From contig DASQNC010000006.1 in assembly GCA_035645145.1 (NCBI GenBank), positions 1 through 34,090 of the forward strand: a DNA stretch of 34,090 nucleotides, in the 5' to 3' direction. The notes under the pieces are model-generated. The model saw only the letters and a list, made by a program, of their open reading frames with translations, was not told the origin of the DNA and ran no database searches. The position numbers and the translations under genes are program-made. Below are positions 17,913 through 26,568 of the stretch, piece by piece (within the stretch, counting starts at the first letter, position 1; each line of letters begins with the position of its first letter). Source of the stretch: Azospirillaceae bacterium. GTDB lineage: Bacteria; Pseudomonadota; Alphaproteobacteria; Azospirillales; Azospirillaceae.

Positions 17913-18374
17913 TCACCCGGGGAGCAGGAATTCCATTCCGTGCCGCCGGCCGATCTCCAGGATGCGCGGGATGTCGGGCGCGCCGGAGGGGGGCGGGAGC
18001 TCCCGCGTGCCCGGCGGCATGGGCTCGCCGGCTTCGGCGAAGAAGCCGTCATGCACCCTGCCCGGCGTGTTGATGATCAAAAGCCGGCCGGGCGCCGGCC
18101 CCGCATTCCGGAAGGCATGGACGGCGCCGTTCGGCACCTGGACGAAGCTGCCGCTGCCGGCGACGACGGTCCGGCCGTCGACGGTGAACTCGAACGTGCC
18201 GTCAAGGACGTAGAACGCCTCGTCATCCCCCGGGTGGCGGTTCGGCGGCGCACCGGCGCCGGGCGCGGTCAGGGACTCCACAAGACAATAGGCGCCACCC
18301 GTGTCGGGACTGCGGGCGAGGAAGCGCAGCAGGTTTCCGAACAGATGGTACGTGTCGGTCTGGGCCGTCGGCAT
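17913..18374 (-). CDS. Cupin-domain protein
   Basis: The 153-residue protein has a single cupin barrel. Motif 1 reads NRHPGDDEAFYVLDGTFEF, where His and Glu are present but the usual second His of HxH is replaced (H-P-G-D-D-E). Motif 2 reads VQVPNGAVHAFRNAG with the expected PxG, His and Asn. Metal binding is therefore plausible with a changed ligand set. Cupins of this type include quercetinase-like and small-molecule-binding proteins; the activity cannot be assigned. AGAGGA precedes the ATG at 18374. It is divergent from a TetR regulator, with a palindrome in the 96-bp gap, so it is the probable target of that regulator. Confidence 0.85.
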   Translation of the reverse strand: MPTAQTDTYHLFGNLLRFLARSPDTGGAYCLVESLTAPGAGAPPNRHPGDDEAFYVLDGTFEFTVDGRTVVAGSGSFVQVPNGAVHAFRNAGPAPGRLLIINTPGRVHDGFFAEAGEPMPPGTRELPPPSGAPDIPRILEIGRRHGMEFLLPG

Positions 18375-18408
18375 GTCTCGTCCTCTCGCGTGGAGCGCAG
18401 AGCGGCTC

Positions 18409-18455
18409 TTGCTCATGCAACGAGACGAGCGTATCATCATGAGACAACCGTCTCA
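18409..18455 (+). promoter_or_regulatory. TetR-gene promoter and TetR operator
   Basis: TTGCTC (18409-18414) and TATCAT (18432-18437) are spaced 17 bp apart. The perfect 6-4-6 palindrome TGAGAC-AACC-GTCTCA (18440-18455) starts two bases after the -10, over the expected transcription start. Bound repressor would block both this promoter and the divergent cupin promoter. An extra GAGAC half-site lies at 18422-18426. Confidence 0.65.
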
Positions 18456-18470
18456 ATAAGGTTTTCACCC

Positions 18471-19091
18471 TTGCAGCTTGAAGCAGGTCGGACCAGGCAG
18501 AAGAACCGGACGCGGCAGGCGCTGCTGGCCGCGGCCCGAACCCTGATGGAACGCGGCGAGCCCGTGACGGTGCCCGCCGCCGCGGAAGAGGCCGGGATCT
18601 CGAAGGCGACGGCCTACCGCTACTTTTCCGATGCGGACACGCTGACGCTGGAGGCGGCGCTGGACGGCAAGGTCGCCACGCCCGAGGAAATCGTCGGCGA
18701 GACGGAGGACGTCCGCGAGCGGGTGCTCAGGGTGCAACGGTATCTCTTCACCCTGACCCGCGAGTCCGAAACCAAGTTCCGGCTTTTCCTCGCCCGTGCC
18801 CTGGACTCCTGGGTTGCCAGCAGGGAACAGGTGCCCCTGGAAACACGGGCGGGCCGCCGCCTGGCCATGTACGAGCACGCCCTGGCCCCGGTGCGGACCC
18901 GCATGGCGCCGGAGGACTTCCACTTCCTCGTGCTGTCGCTCTCGGCCGTCTCAGGCCTGGAGAACTATCTCGCGCTCAAGGACGTGTGCCGCGTGGACGA
19001 CGCGACGGCGGACCGGGTCGCCGCATCCAACATCGAGGCGATCCTCGACAAGCTCCTGCCGCGGGAAGGCGCTGGCGGCGGGCGGGCCTGA
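18471..19091 (+). CDS. TetR/AcrR-family regulator
   Basis: The 206-residue protein has an N-terminal TetR helix-turn-helix (residues 5-55: RTRQKNRTRQALLAAARTLMERG, then VPAAAEEAGISKATAYRYFSDADTL). A helical ligand-binding domain follows. No ATG is available upstream of the HTH; the TTG at 18471 is chosen because TAAGG lies nine bases before it and the helix-turn-helix begins directly after. The gene is divergent from the cupin gene, and the palindrome between them suggests self-repression and control of the cupin by an unknown small molecule. The TTG start may keep repressor levels low. Confidence 0.85.
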   Translation: MQLEAGRTRQKNRTRQALLAAARTLMERGEPVTVPAAAEEAGISKATAYRYFSDADTLTLEAALDGKVATPEEIVGETEDVRERVLRVQRYLFTLTRESETKFRLFLARALDSWVASREQVPLETRAGRRLAMYEHALAPVRTRMAPEDFHFLVLSLSAVSGLENYLALKDVCRVDDATADRVAASNIEAILDKLLPREGAGGGRA

Positions 19092-19134
19092 GAGCCCGCC
19101 CCGCGGCCGGCGCACCGCGCACAGCCGGATGCGC

Positions 19135-20706
19135 TCAATGACGGAAGTGGCGCATCCCGGTGAGCACCATCGCCAGACCGCGCTCGTCGGCGGCGGCGAT
19201 GACCTCGTTGTCGCGGATCGACCCGCCGGGTTGAATCACCGCGGTCACGCCAGCCTCGGCGGCGGCGACCAGGCCGTCGGCGAAGGGGAAGAAGGCGTCC
19301 GACGCCACCACCGACCCCTTGGTCAGCGGCTCGGGCAGGCCGGCGGCCTTGGCGGCCTCGGCCCCCTTGATGGCGGCGATACGGGCGGAGTCCACCCGGC
19401 TCATCTGCCCGGCGCCGATGCCCGCGGTGGCACCGTCCTTGGCATAGACGATGGCGTTCGATTTCACATGCTTGGCGACGCGGAAGGCGAACAGCAGGTC
19501 CGCCATCTCCTGGGCGGTGGGCGCGCGCTTGGTCACCACCTTCAGATCCTGCGTGCGGACCCGGCCGTCGTCGCGGGTCTGGAGCAACAGGCCGCCCGCC
19601 ACCGACTTCACCAGCATGCCCGGCTGGGACGGGTCCGGCATGGCCCCGGTCAGAAGGACGCGCAGGTTCTTCTTGGCAGCCAGGACCGCCTTGGCGTCGG
19701 CGTCCGCATCGGGGGCGATGACGACCTCCGCGAACAGCTTGCCGATCTTCTCGGCGGTGGCGCCGTCGAGCGTGCGGTTGACGGCGATGATGCCCCCGAA
19801 GGCGCTGACGGGGTCGCAGCGCAGCGCCAGGTCGTAGGCGTCCGTCAGGCTGCCGGCCTCCGCCACGCCGCAGGGGTTGGCGTGCTTGATGATGGCAACC
19901 GCCGGCCGTTCGAACTCGGCGACCAGCTCGAAGGCGGCGTCGGTGTCGTTCAGGTTGTTGTAGGACAGCTCCTTGCCCTGAATCTGGGTGGCGGTGGCGA
20001 TCCCGGGACGGCGTTCGGCGCCGACGTAGAACGCCGCCTTCTGGTGCGGGTTCTCGCCGTAGCGCAGCACCTCCTTCAGCCGGCCGGCGACGGAGACTTC
20101 GGACGGGAAGGTTTCGCCGATCCGGCCGGCCATCCAGGTGGAAACGGCGGCGTCGTAGGCGGCCGTGTGCGCGTAGGCGGCCTGGGCGCAGCGGCGGCGG
20201 AAGGCCAGCGTCGTGGCGCCGTCGTTGGCGTCCAGCTCCGCCAGAAGGTCCGCGTACTGGCCGGCGCTGGTCAGGACCACGACGAAGTCATGGTTCTTGG
20301 CCGCCGCTCGGACCATCGCCGGGCCACCGATGTCGATGTTCTCGACGCACTCGTCGAAGTCCGCCCCCTTCGCCACCGTCGCCTCGAACGGGTAGAGGTT
20401 GCAGGCGAGCAGGTCGATCGGCGGGATGTCGTGGGCCGCCATGTCCGCGGCATGGGTGTCGCGGCGGGCGAGCAGCCCGCCATGGATCCGCGGATGCAGG
20501 GTCTTCACCCGGCCGTCCATGATCTCGGGGAAGCCGGTGTGCGCGGACACCTCCTTCACCGGCACGCCGGCCGCCTGCAGCGTCGCCGCGGACCCGCCGG
20601 TGGACAGGATCTCCACCCCGCGTGCGGCGAGCGCCCGGCCAAGGTCGACGAGGCCCGCCTTGTCGGAGACGGACAGCAACGCACGGGTGATCTTGACGGC
20701 GGTCAT
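19135..20706 (-). CDS. purH: Bifunctional AICAR formyltransferase/IMP cyclohydrolase
   Basis: PurH performs the last two steps of de novo purine synthesis, formylating AICAR and cyclising FAICAR to IMP. The 523-residue protein has the N-terminal cyclohydrolase (MGS-like) domain ([51 protein letters not shown]). The formyltransferase domain carries [54 protein letters not shown] and DAFFPFADG. All expected motifs are present. It is the last gene of the minus-strand series rpe, heparinase, terC, purH, but a terminator-like hairpin after terC and a candidate promoter suggest it is transcribed separately. Confidence 0.98.
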   Translation of the reverse strand: MTAVKITRALLSVSDKAGLVDLGRALAARGVEILSTGGSAATLQAAGVPVKEVSAHTGFPEIMDGRVKTLHPRIHGGLLARRDTHAADMAAHDIPPIDLLACNLYPFEATVAKGADFDECVENIDIGGPAMVRAAAKNHDFVVVLTSAGQYADLLAELDANDGATTLAFRRRCAQAAYAHTAAYDAAVSTWMAGRIGETFPSEVSVAGRLKEVLRYGENPHQKAAFYVGAERRPGIATATQIQGKELSYNNLNDTDAAFELVAEFERPAVAIIKHANPCGVAEAGSLTDAYDLALRCDPVSAFGGIIAVNRTLDGATAEKIGKLFAEVVIAPDADADAKAVLAAKKNLRVLLTGAMPDPSQPGMLVKSVAGGLLLQTRDDGRVRTQDLKVVTKRAPTAQEMADLLFAFRVAKHVKSNAIVYAKDGATAGIGAGQMSRVDSARIAAIKGAEAAKAAGLPEPLTKGSVVASDAFFPFADGLVAAAEAGVTAVIQPGGSIRDNEVIAAADERGLAMVLTGMRHFRH

Positions 20707-20749
20707 GGCGGGCCCTCGGACGAAGCGGCTGGGGAATGAGGCCGCCGTG

Positions 20750-20778
20750 CGTTTAGGCCCTCGGACGCGATTTGTCGA
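20750..20778 (-). promoter_or_regulatory. Possible purH promoter
   Basis: On the minus strand TCGACA (20773-20778), matching TTGACA at five of six positions, lies 17 bp before TAAACG (20750-20755). Transcription from it would give a leader of about 37 nt. No purine-responsive element could be recognised. Confidence 0.4.
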
Positions 20779-20800
20779 TACAAGCCGCGTACCCCATCCG

Positions 20801-20826
20801 AAAATCGGGATCCCGGCATCGGGATC
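20801..20826 (-). terminator. Terminator-like hairpin after terC
   Basis: GATCCCG and CGGGATC (20809-20815 and 20820-20826) form a 7-bp stem with a 4-nt loop immediately after the terC stop codon. On the minus strand it is followed by CCGATTTT, with the T run at 20801-20804. The tract is short and starts a few bases late, so efficiency is uncertain. Confidence 0.5.
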
Positions 20827-21588
20827 TCAGTGGATCGAAGTCCCCCGCGGTGCACCCGCCCGCCGCCGGGCGCGCTTGACCCACAGGTTGAGCCCTTCCA
20901 CCCCGGCCGAGAAGGCCATGGCGGTGTAGATGTAGCCCTTGGGCACGTGCACGCCGAAACCCTCGGCGATCAGGGTGGTGCCGATCAGCAGCAGGAAACC
21001 CAGCGCCAGCATCACGACGGTCGGGTTGGCATGGATGAAGTTCGCCAGCGGGGTGGCGGCGAACAGCATCACGGCCACGGTCACCAGCACGGCGATGACC
21101 ATGATGGGCACATGCTCGGTCATGCCGACCGCCGTGATGATGCTGTCGATGGAAAAGACCAGGTCCAGCATCAGGATCTGCCCGATGGCCGCGCCGAAGC
21201 CCATGGTGACCGCCCGGTTGTCGAACATGTCGGGCGTGGGCTCGGGGTCGACGTTGTGGTGGATTTCCTTCGTCGCCTTCCAGACCAGGAACAGGCCGCC
21301 GGCGATCAGGATCAGGTCGCGCCAGGAGAAGCCATGGCCGAAGACGGTGAGGACCGGCTCGGTGAGCTGCACGATGATGGCCACCGTGCCCAGCAGCGCT
21401 AGGCGCAGCACCAGGGCGGCACCGATGCCGGCACGGCGGGCCTTGGCCCGCTGGTGCTCGGGCAGCTTGTTGGTCAGGATCGAGATGAAGATCAGGTTGT
21501 CGATGCCGAGCACCACTTCCATGGCGATCAGCGTGGCCAGGGCGGCCCATGCGGCGGGATCGGCGGCAAGTACGAGCAGGGAGTCCAT
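20827..21588 (-). CDS. TerC-family integral membrane protein
   Basis: TerC proteins are inner-membrane proteins implicated in metal (notably manganese) export and tellurite resistance. The 253-residue product is of normal family length, with seven or so hydrophobic helices. The conserved acidic motifs are [14 protein letters not shown] near residues 24-37 and [18 protein letters not shown] near 140-158; their Asp and Asn residues are thought to form the ion path. The interhelix region EIHH is also typical. The ATG at 21588 is the only sensible start. It lies 87 bp downstream of the heparinase-like gene. No other tellurite-resistance gene is near, so a tellurite role should not be assumed. Confidence 0.92.
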   Translation of the reverse strand: MDSLLVLAADPAAWAALATLIAMEVVLGIDNLIFISILTNKLPEHQRAKARRAGIGAALVLRLALLGTVAIIVQLTEPVLTVFGHGFSWRDLILIAGGLFLVWKATKEIHHNVDPEPTPDMFDNRAVTMGFGAAIGQILMLDLVFSIDSIITAVGMTEHVPIMVIAVLVTVAVMLFAATPLANFIHANPTVVMLALGFLLLIGTTLIAEGFGVHVPKGYIYTAMAFSAGVEGLNLWVKRARRRAGAPRGTSIH

Positions 21589-21675
21589 CGGCGGCGTGCG
21601 TCCTTCGGTTCCGTCCGGCCGGATGCGGGGCTCCGGCGTGCATATCTAAGTGCGGCGTCGCGTGGGGACTGCAAG

Positions 21676-23328
21676 CTACCCCGGTCGTTTCTCGCGCTGG
21701 AACGCCCACTTCACCACCGTCCCACCCGGTTCGGTGGTGCCCGCGAGGACAAGCTGCTGCGTCCGGCGCGGGTTCCCGCCCGAACCGACGTACAGGCTCT
21801 CTTGCACCTCGAGTGCGGCACCACCCGCGCGCAGACGCCATCCCTGGCCGCCGGGCAGGCGCAGGAGGGCCGCGTTGCCGTCCGGCTCGACCGAGACCTG
21901 GACCGACGGGTGCAGGTGGAAGCGCACGGCGAAGGGATGGCCGCCCGGACCGTCCAGCGTGTCCTCGCCACGGATGTCGTCGCCGGTGTCGGCGACGAAG
22001 ATGCGCCGGCGGTGGACCGTCCCGAACCCGGGCACGTAGCCGTCATGGGCGGCCGACACCAGGGTGGCCCCGTCGCCGTCCGTGCGCTCGCACGCCACCC
22101 CGGCCCGGCGCCGGCCCAGGCCGCCGGCCTCCAGCACCTCGGACGAGTTGCGGTCCCCGAGCACGACCGTGGAATGGGCCGCGGTGCCGGCGAGCGTGCG
22201 CCGCCACGGCCCGACCGCCCCGGGGACGGTGCCGCAGTTCACGACCACCCGGTCGCGGCCGCACGACAATTCGAAGGCCAGCGTGCCGGCGTGGGCATGG
22301 GCGTCCAGACCGGGCGGCGGTGGAGCGCCGGTGTCCATGATCAGGAGCGTCCGCCCGGCCAAAATGCGCTCGAACCCGGTCTGGGGCGCCGACTTCAGCG
22401 GTCGCCCGCGGGCATCGGCCTGGGCCAGCACCGTGTCGATCAGGACCGGCGCGTCCTCGTCGGTGCCGTTGAACATCGCCAGCCCGCCGTCGCCGTGGCG
22501 GAAGAAGCGGAGCGCCGGCGTCATGCGTTCGACGGCCTGTTGCAGGGCGTCGGGCACCGGCCGGCGGGCCTGGCGCAGGACGGCGCGGATATCAATGAGG
22601 TCGCGCAGGACGCACAGGTGCACGGAGGGGCTGCGCGAGGCGTGCCCGCCGTCCGCCAGGACCTGGCGCGGCAATTCGCGCTCCAGCAGGCGCAGGGCGA
22701 CGTCGTGCGCCCTCTCCCGGCCGGGCAGGCAAAGCCCGGCGTAGACCAGCCCCTTGAGTGCGGCGATGCCGCCCTGGCCCGATCCACCGCCATGCGCAAT
22801 GCGCATCAGGTGCCGGGCTTGGCGCGCCAAGCTGTCGAACACGCGGGCACGGAACGCATCGTCGGCGCTGGCGCAGAAGAAATCGTGCTGGCCGATCCAC
22901 GCGGCGATGCGGCCCCCGGTGACGCGGGCATCCCAGGCCGGCAGGGACCAGACCGAATTGCCATCGAGCCAGCCGGACACCAGTGCGCGGGCATGGCGAC
23001 GGGCCTGGTCGCCGCCCAGCGCCCGAAGGTCGCGGAGCCAGTCGAAGCCATGAAGGGCGCCGAGCCAGGGCGCCGACGCCTCGGCCGGCAGCCCCGCGAA
23101 CGCGTCGAGCCGGAGCGTCTGGCCGGCGAATCGGAAGCGGCCTTGCAGGATCTCGGCACCGGCATCCGCATCGCCGGGCCACGGGTCGTGCGGAACCACG
23201 GCGAGGTGGGTCGGTGCCGGTCCCCGCAGGGTCAGGGCGTAGAGTGGGCTGGCGAAGATCGCCGTGCGCACATGCTCCGCCAACCGGACAAGCTGATGCC
23301 GGCGGCCGGTGTCGCGGGTGCCGCCCAT
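21676..23328 (-). CDS. Heparinase II/III family protein
   Basis: The 550-residue protein has an N-terminal alpha/alpha-toroid region (WLGALHGFDWLRDLRALG, HLMRIAHGGGSGQGGIAALKGLVYAGLCLPG, QVLADGGHASRSPSVHLCVLRDL). A C-terminal beta-sandwich follows with AHAGTLAFELSCGRDRVVVNCG, AAHSTVVLGDRNSSEV and VHRRRIFV. These are family features of polysaccharide lyases; the true substrate is unknown. Proteins of this branch sit next to purH in many alphaproteobacteria. The ATG at 23328 follows GGACGG and starts 20 bp after the rpe stop, indicating one operon. No signal peptide is seen at this start, so it appears cytoplasmic, which is odd for a lyase. Confidence 0.88.
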   Translation of the reverse strand: MGGTRDTGRRHQLVRLAEHVRTAIFASPLYALTLRGPAPTHLAVVPHDPWPGDADAGAEILQGRFRFAGQTLRLDAFAGLPAEASAPWLGALHGFDWLRDLRALGGDQARRHARALVSGWLDGNSVWSLPAWDARVTGGRIAAWIGQHDFFCASADDAFRARVFDSLARQARHLMRIAHGGGSGQGGIAALKGLVYAGLCLPGRERAHDVALRLLERELPRQVLADGGHASRSPSVHLCVLRDLIDIRAVLRQARRPVPDALQQAVERMTPALRFFRHGDGGLAMFNGTDEDAPVLIDTVLAQADARGRPLKSAPQTGFERILAGRTLLIMDTGAPPPPGLDAHAHAGTLAFELSCGRDRVVVNCGTVPGAVGPWRRTLAGTAAHSTVVLGDRNSSEVLEAGGLGRRRAGVACERTDGDGATLVSAAHDGYVPGFGTVHRRRIFVADTGDDIRGEDTLDGPGGHPFAVRFHLHPSVQVSVEPDGNAALLRLPGGQGWRLRAGGAALEVQESLYVGSGGNPRRTQQLVLAGTTEPGGTVVKWAFQREKRPG

Positions 23329-23347
23329 GACCGTCCGGCCTGCCGAC

Positions 23348-24013
23348 TCAAGCCTCGCCGCGCAGGCGGCGGATGTTGGCGGCGTAGGCCTGGGGCCCGC
23401 CCACGAACGTCGCGGTTCCGGCGACCAGCACATCCGCACCGGCGTCCGCCGCCAGCCGTGCGGTTTCGGCATTGATGCCGCCGTCCACCTGAAGGTCGAC
23501 GGCCCGTCCGGACGCATCGATGCGGCGGCGCAGTTCCCGCAGCTTGGGCAATTGGGAGTGGATGAAGCCTTGCCCGCCGAACCCCGGGTTCACGGTCATG
23601 ACCAGAACCAGATCCACATCGTCCAGCACATGCTCGATTGCCGCCACGGGCGTCGCCGGATTGAGCGACACCCCCGGCCGCTTGCCCAGCGACCGGATCA
23701 GCTGGAGGGTGCGGTGCAGGTGCGGGCCCGCCTCGGGGTGCACGGTGATGGTGTCGGCACCCGCCTCGGCGAAGGCGGCGATGTAGGGATCCACCGGCGC
23801 GATCATCAGGTGCACGTCGAAGTGCTTGGCCGTATGGGGGCGCAACGCCTTCACCACGCCCGGCCCGATGGTGATGTTGGGCACGAAGTGGCCATCCATC
23901 ACGTCGATGTGGATCCAGTCGGCGCCGGCGGCGTCGATTGCGCGCACCTCCTCGCCCAGCTTGGCGAAGTCGGCGGACAGGATGGACGGTGCGATGCGGA
24001 CGGGCTGCTGCAT
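23348..24013 (-). CDS. rpe: Ribulose-phosphate 3-epimerase
   Basis: This enzyme interconverts ribulose 5-phosphate and xylulose 5-phosphate in the pentose phosphate and Calvin cycles. The 221-residue TIM barrel has all family motifs: [35 protein letters not shown] (metal ligand His and catalytic Asp), [20 protein letters not shown] and DLQVDGGIN, and ends with the phosphate site VAGTATF. The ATG at 24013 is the normal start; its ribosome-binding site is weak. It heads the series rpe, heparinase-like, terC. The 16S rRNA methyltransferase gene rsmB, often found immediately upstream of this block, is not present; a transporter remnant is there instead. Confidence 0.97.
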   Translation of the reverse strand: MQQPVRIAPSILSADFAKLGEEVRAIDAAGADWIHIDVMDGHFVPNITIGPGVVKALRPHTAKHFDVHLMIAPVDPYIAAFAEAGADTITVHPEAGPHLHRTLQLIRSLGKRPGVSLNPATPVAAIEHVLDDVDLVLVMTVNPGFGGQGFIHSQLPKLRELRRRIDASGRAVDLQVDGGINAETARLAADAGADVLVAGTATFVGGPQAYAANIRRLRGEA

Positions 24014-24068
24014 GGCGGGGTGGTAGCAATTCGCCCGCCGCGCGGCAAGGCGGGAGCGGCCGGCGGTG

Positions 24069-24377
24069 TCAGCGTGCGCTTTCGCGCCGCCCCCGCAACT
24101 CGTCGCCGGCATCGTGGGGCAGCAGCAGCGCCGCCAAGGCCGTCGTCAAGCCGAGGGCACCCAGGACGAAGAAGGCGGGCGCCACTTCGGCCGAGCCAAG
24201 CCGGTCCGCGCCGTTCACCGCCTTGAGCAGCGCCACAAGGCCGGAACCGACGCCGATGCCCAGGGTCAGTTGCCCGGCCGACACCCGCGCCGGGCCTGGA
24301 CCGGCGGCGGGCCGTTGGGGCATGGTACGCCGCCGCGCGGGACCGGCCCATGCCGTGTCCGCGCGGCGGGCATGCAC
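24069..24377 (-). pseudogene. Remnant of a DHA2-type MFS transporter (C-terminal end only)
   Basis: A 102-codon minus-strand frame encodes about 85 residues that look like the last two membrane helices and tail of an EmrB/HsrA/MdtD-like drug transporter: QLTLGIGVGSGLVALL, then [34 protein letters not shown]. The LPxDAG(x)ExxGRR tail is characteristic. The other 12 or so helices are missing. The frame has no convincing ribosome-binding site, and its upstream end abuts the rpmB promoter region. It is best read as a decayed gene fragment. It lies 55 bp upstream of rpe on the same strand. A small functional two-helix protein cannot be excluded without comparison to relatives. Confidence 0.6.
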
Positions 24378-24394
24378 CGGCCTCGCGGTCGCGC

Positions 24395-24424
24395 TTGACT
24401 CTCGTACGGCGGCTGCCCTAGATA
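24395..24424 (+). promoter_or_regulatory. rpmB promoter
   Basis: TTGACT (24395-24400) and TAGATA (24419-24424) are 18 bp apart. The -35 matches TTGACA at five of six positions, the best -35 hexamer in the window, fitting a highly expressed ribosomal-protein gene. The transcript would start near 24431, with a leader of about 63 nt. Confidence 0.65.
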
Positions 24425-24445
24425 CGCGGCTTCCACCGGGGTCCC

Positions 24446-24468
24446 ACAGGGCCGCCGGCCCTGTTTTT
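24446..24468 (+). promoter_or_regulatory. Terminator-like hairpin in the rpmB leader (possible attenuator)
   Basis: ACAGGGCC (24446-24453) and GGCCCTGT (24457-24464) form a perfect 8-bp stem with a GCC loop, directly followed by TTTTT ending at 24468. This has the form of an intrinsic terminator on the plus strand. It begins about 15 nt after the expected transcription start and ends 25 nt before the rpmB ATG. No plus-strand gene ends upstream, so it belongs to the rpmB leader and may attenuate its transcription. Confidence 0.55.
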
Positions 24469-24493
24469 GTGTACTCTCGAAGGATTCGGTTCC

Positions 24494-24796
24494 ATGGCGC
24501 GCAAGTGTTCCATCACCGGCAAGGGCGTGCAGTCCGGCAACAATGTCAGCCACGCCAACAACAAGACCCGTCGTCGTTTCCTGCCGAACATGCAGGAAGT
24601 GTCGCTGGTGTCCGATGTGCTGGGCCAGCCCGTGCGCCTGCGCGTGTCGGTGAACGGCCTGCGCACCATCGAGCACAATGGCGGCCTGGACGCCTTCCTG
24701 ATGGGCACGCCGAACCGCAAGCTGGGCGAGGATGCCCGCCGGTTGAAGCGCACCATCGAGAAGGCCGCCTCCCGCAAGGCCGAGCAGGCCGCCTGA
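24494..24796 (+). CDS. rpmB: 50S ribosomal protein L28
   Basis: L28 is a structural protein of the large subunit. The 100-residue product is the longer alphaproteobacterial form. It opens with [32 protein letters not shown], the family signature, and continues with [23 protein letters not shown]. The C-terminal basic tail is [22 protein letters not shown]. No zinc-binding cysteine pairs are present beyond Cys5. AAGGA lies nine bases before the ATG at 24494. It is a single-gene unit with its own promoter, a leader hairpin and strong downstream hairpins. Confidence 0.98.
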   Translation: MARKCSITGKGVQSGNNVSHANNKTRRRFLPNMQEVSLVSDVLGQPVRLRVSVNGLRTIEHNGGLDAFLMGTPNRKLGEDARRLKRTIEKAASRKAEQAA

Positions 24797-24803
24797 TACG
24801 GCC

Positions 24804-24861
24804 CGCCGGGGCATACCCCGGCGGCACGCTTCGCGGCAGGGCCGTGGCCCTGCCGCGTTTT
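24804..24861 (+). terminator. Tandem rpmB terminator hairpins
   Basis: The first hairpin is CGCCGGGG-CATA-CCCCGGCG (24804-24823). The second has a perfect 12-bp stem, CGCGGCAGGGCC (24832-24843) with GGCCCTGCCGCG (24846-24857), followed by TTTT (24858-24861). The second is a good Rho-independent terminator; the first may help or may protect the mRNA 3' end. Confidence 0.8.
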
Positions 24862-24991
24862 CGCGGGACCAAACCCGCGATAGGGCACCGTGGGCCGTGC
24901 CCTTGCGAGCAGCCCTGTGCGGGCTTGGCTCCCCGGCGAACGAAACACCCCCTTTATCAGAACCTCCGCGGTCCCGACCAGGGGCGGGCTG

Positions 24992-25324
24992 TCAGCCCAG
25001 GGCCGGCCGGTAGCCGGTGTCGGTCTGGCCAGCCCGTTGGAAGGCCCGCTTCGCCTCCTCGGGCGGGATCAGCGGGGTTGTCTTGAAGGCACCGACCCCG
25101 CCCTTGGATGCCACCATCATGAGGAAGGCGGTGCAGGTTTCCTGGTCGGGAAACTCGCAAAGCGCCATTCCGTCGTAGTCGCCGAAAGCGAAGAAGTACT
25201 GGTGGAGCCGCCCGCCGAACGACTCCACCCCCAGCCGCACGGCGTCCACGCGACTATCCGGATTGCCAACCAGACTTTTGATATTCTCGGCCGCAAATCG
25301 CCATTGGAGCATATAGTACGCCAT
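24992..25324 (-). CDS. GYD-domain protein
   Basis: The 110-residue protein is a dimeric alpha/beta-barrel-like GYD domain (PF08734). It starts MAYYMLQWRFAAENIKSLVGNPDSR and carries VDAVRLGVESFGGRLHQYFFAFGDYDGMALCEFPDQETCTAFLM, where FGDYDGMALCEFPD is the family-defining strand-turn. The C-terminus contains LIPPEEAKRAFQRAG. The function of the family is unknown. GGGAGG lies seven bases before the ATG at 25324. It is divergent from the DMT transporter across 115 bp and separated from rpmB by tandem hairpins. Confidence 0.88.
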   Translation of the reverse strand: MAYYMLQWRFAAENIKSLVGNPDSRVDAVRLGVESFGGRLHQYFFAFGDYDGMALCEFPDQETCTAFLMMVASKGGVGAFKTTPLIPPEEAKRAFQRAGQTDTGYRPALG

Positions 25325-25439
25325 GCTCGCCTCCCTTTCTGGGGATTGAGACCGGAAAGGATACCCTTCGGACCACATTCGCCGGAGCGCAATAAAGTCT
25401 GGACGATGTCTTTGCCGGATCCCCGAAACATACCAAGGA

Positions 25440-26468
25440 ATGGTTAGAGGGGCCGGGCCGTATGGCAGCCATGCGCCCGCGCAACCGTCCCGTGCTTTGC
25501 AGGTGGCTCCGGCCACGGCACCATCCGCGGCCAACCGCACCGACCCGGGCACTTCCTTGGACTGGCTCTGGATTCCCATCACCATCGCCGCGGCGCTGTT
25601 CCAAAGCCTGCGGACGGCGTTGCAGAAGTTCCTGAAGGGGCGGCTCAGCACCAACGGCTCGACCTTCACCCGCTTCGTCTTCGGCCTGCCGGTGGCGGCG
25701 GCCTATGTCGGCGTGCTGGCGGCCGCCGGCGTGTCCCTGCCCGTCCCCGGCGCGGATTTCTTCACCTGGGTGCTGCTGGGCGGCGTGGCGCAGATCCTGG
25801 CGACGGCGCTGCTGATCCACGTTCTGGGATTCCGCAACTTCCCGGTCGGAGTCGCCTATTCCAAGACCGAGGTTGTGCAGGCCGCCCTGTTCGGCTTCGT
25901 CTTCCTGGGCGACCAGGTGACAGCCCTGGGAGCCGCGGCGGTGGCCGCCGGCACGGCGGGCGTCATGCTGTTCTCCGTCACCCGGAGCGACCGCCCCATC
26001 CACACCCTCCTGTTCGGGCTGGCCGAACGGCCGGCCCTGCTCGGCATCGCGTCGGGGGCGTTCTTCGGCGTGGCCGCCGTGGGTTTCCGCGGGGCGTCGC
26101 TGTCCCTCGACCATCCCAGTGTCCCGATGTCCGCGGCCTATGCCTTGGCGTGGGCAACCGGGTTACAGACGCTGCTGCTGGGCACCTATCTCGCTTGGCG
26201 CGAGCGGGACCAGTTCGCCCGCATCCTGGCCGCATGGCGCCCGTCGCTCCTTGCGGGGCTGGCGAGCGTCGCGGGGTCGGCGTGCTGGTTCACCGCCATG
26301 ACCCTTCAACCGGTGGCCCACGTCCGCACCCTGGGCCTGATCGAACTGGTGTTCACCTTCCTGCTGTCCGCCGTCTGGTTCCGGGAACGTCCGTCCGGGC
26401 GGGAGGTCGCCGGAATTGCGCTTCTGGCCGTGGCCATCGTCCTGATCCTGAACGCGCCCGGCCCCTGA
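25440..26468 (+). CDS. DMT-superfamily (EamA) transporter
   Basis: The protein is 342 residues from the first ATG and has about ten hydrophobic helices in two EamA halves. It begins its membrane part at WLWIPITIAAALFQSLRTALQKFLKG. Typical DMT features are YSKTEVVQAALFGFVFLGDQVTALGAAAVAAGTAGVM at the end of half one and IELVFTFLLSAVWFRERPSGREVAGIALLAVAIVLIL at the end of half two. The substrate (metabolite or drug efflux) is unknown. The true start is unclear: the first 38 residues are non-membrane and the ATG at 25440 has AAGGA only one base upstream; GTG 25503 or TTG 25557 are alternatives. It is followed by the GGDEF-like gene after 100 bp. Confidence 0.85.
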   Translation: MVRGAGPYGSHAPAQPSRALQVAPATAPSAANRTDPGTSLDWLWIPITIAAALFQSLRTALQKFLKGRLSTNGSTFTRFVFGLPVAAAYVGVLAAAGVSLPVPGADFFTWVLLGGVAQILATALLIHVLGFRNFPVGVAYSKTEVVQAALFGFVFLGDQVTALGAAAVAAGTAGVMLFSVTRSDRPIHTLLFGLAERPALLGIASGAFFGVAAVGFRGASLSLDHPSVPMSAAYALAWATGLQTLLLGTYLAWRERDQFARILAAWRPSLLAGLASVAGSACWFTAMTLQPVAHVRTLGLIELVFTFLLSAVWFRERPSGREVAGIALLAVAIVLILNAPGP

Positions 26469-26568
26469 CCCCCACCCGTCCCACGACGCAAACCAGGGCC
26501 AGCACATGCCGTGACGGTTGCGGCGGTTCGGGTTAAGGTGCGTGCCCGCACCCCGGCCCGCCCCCGCC

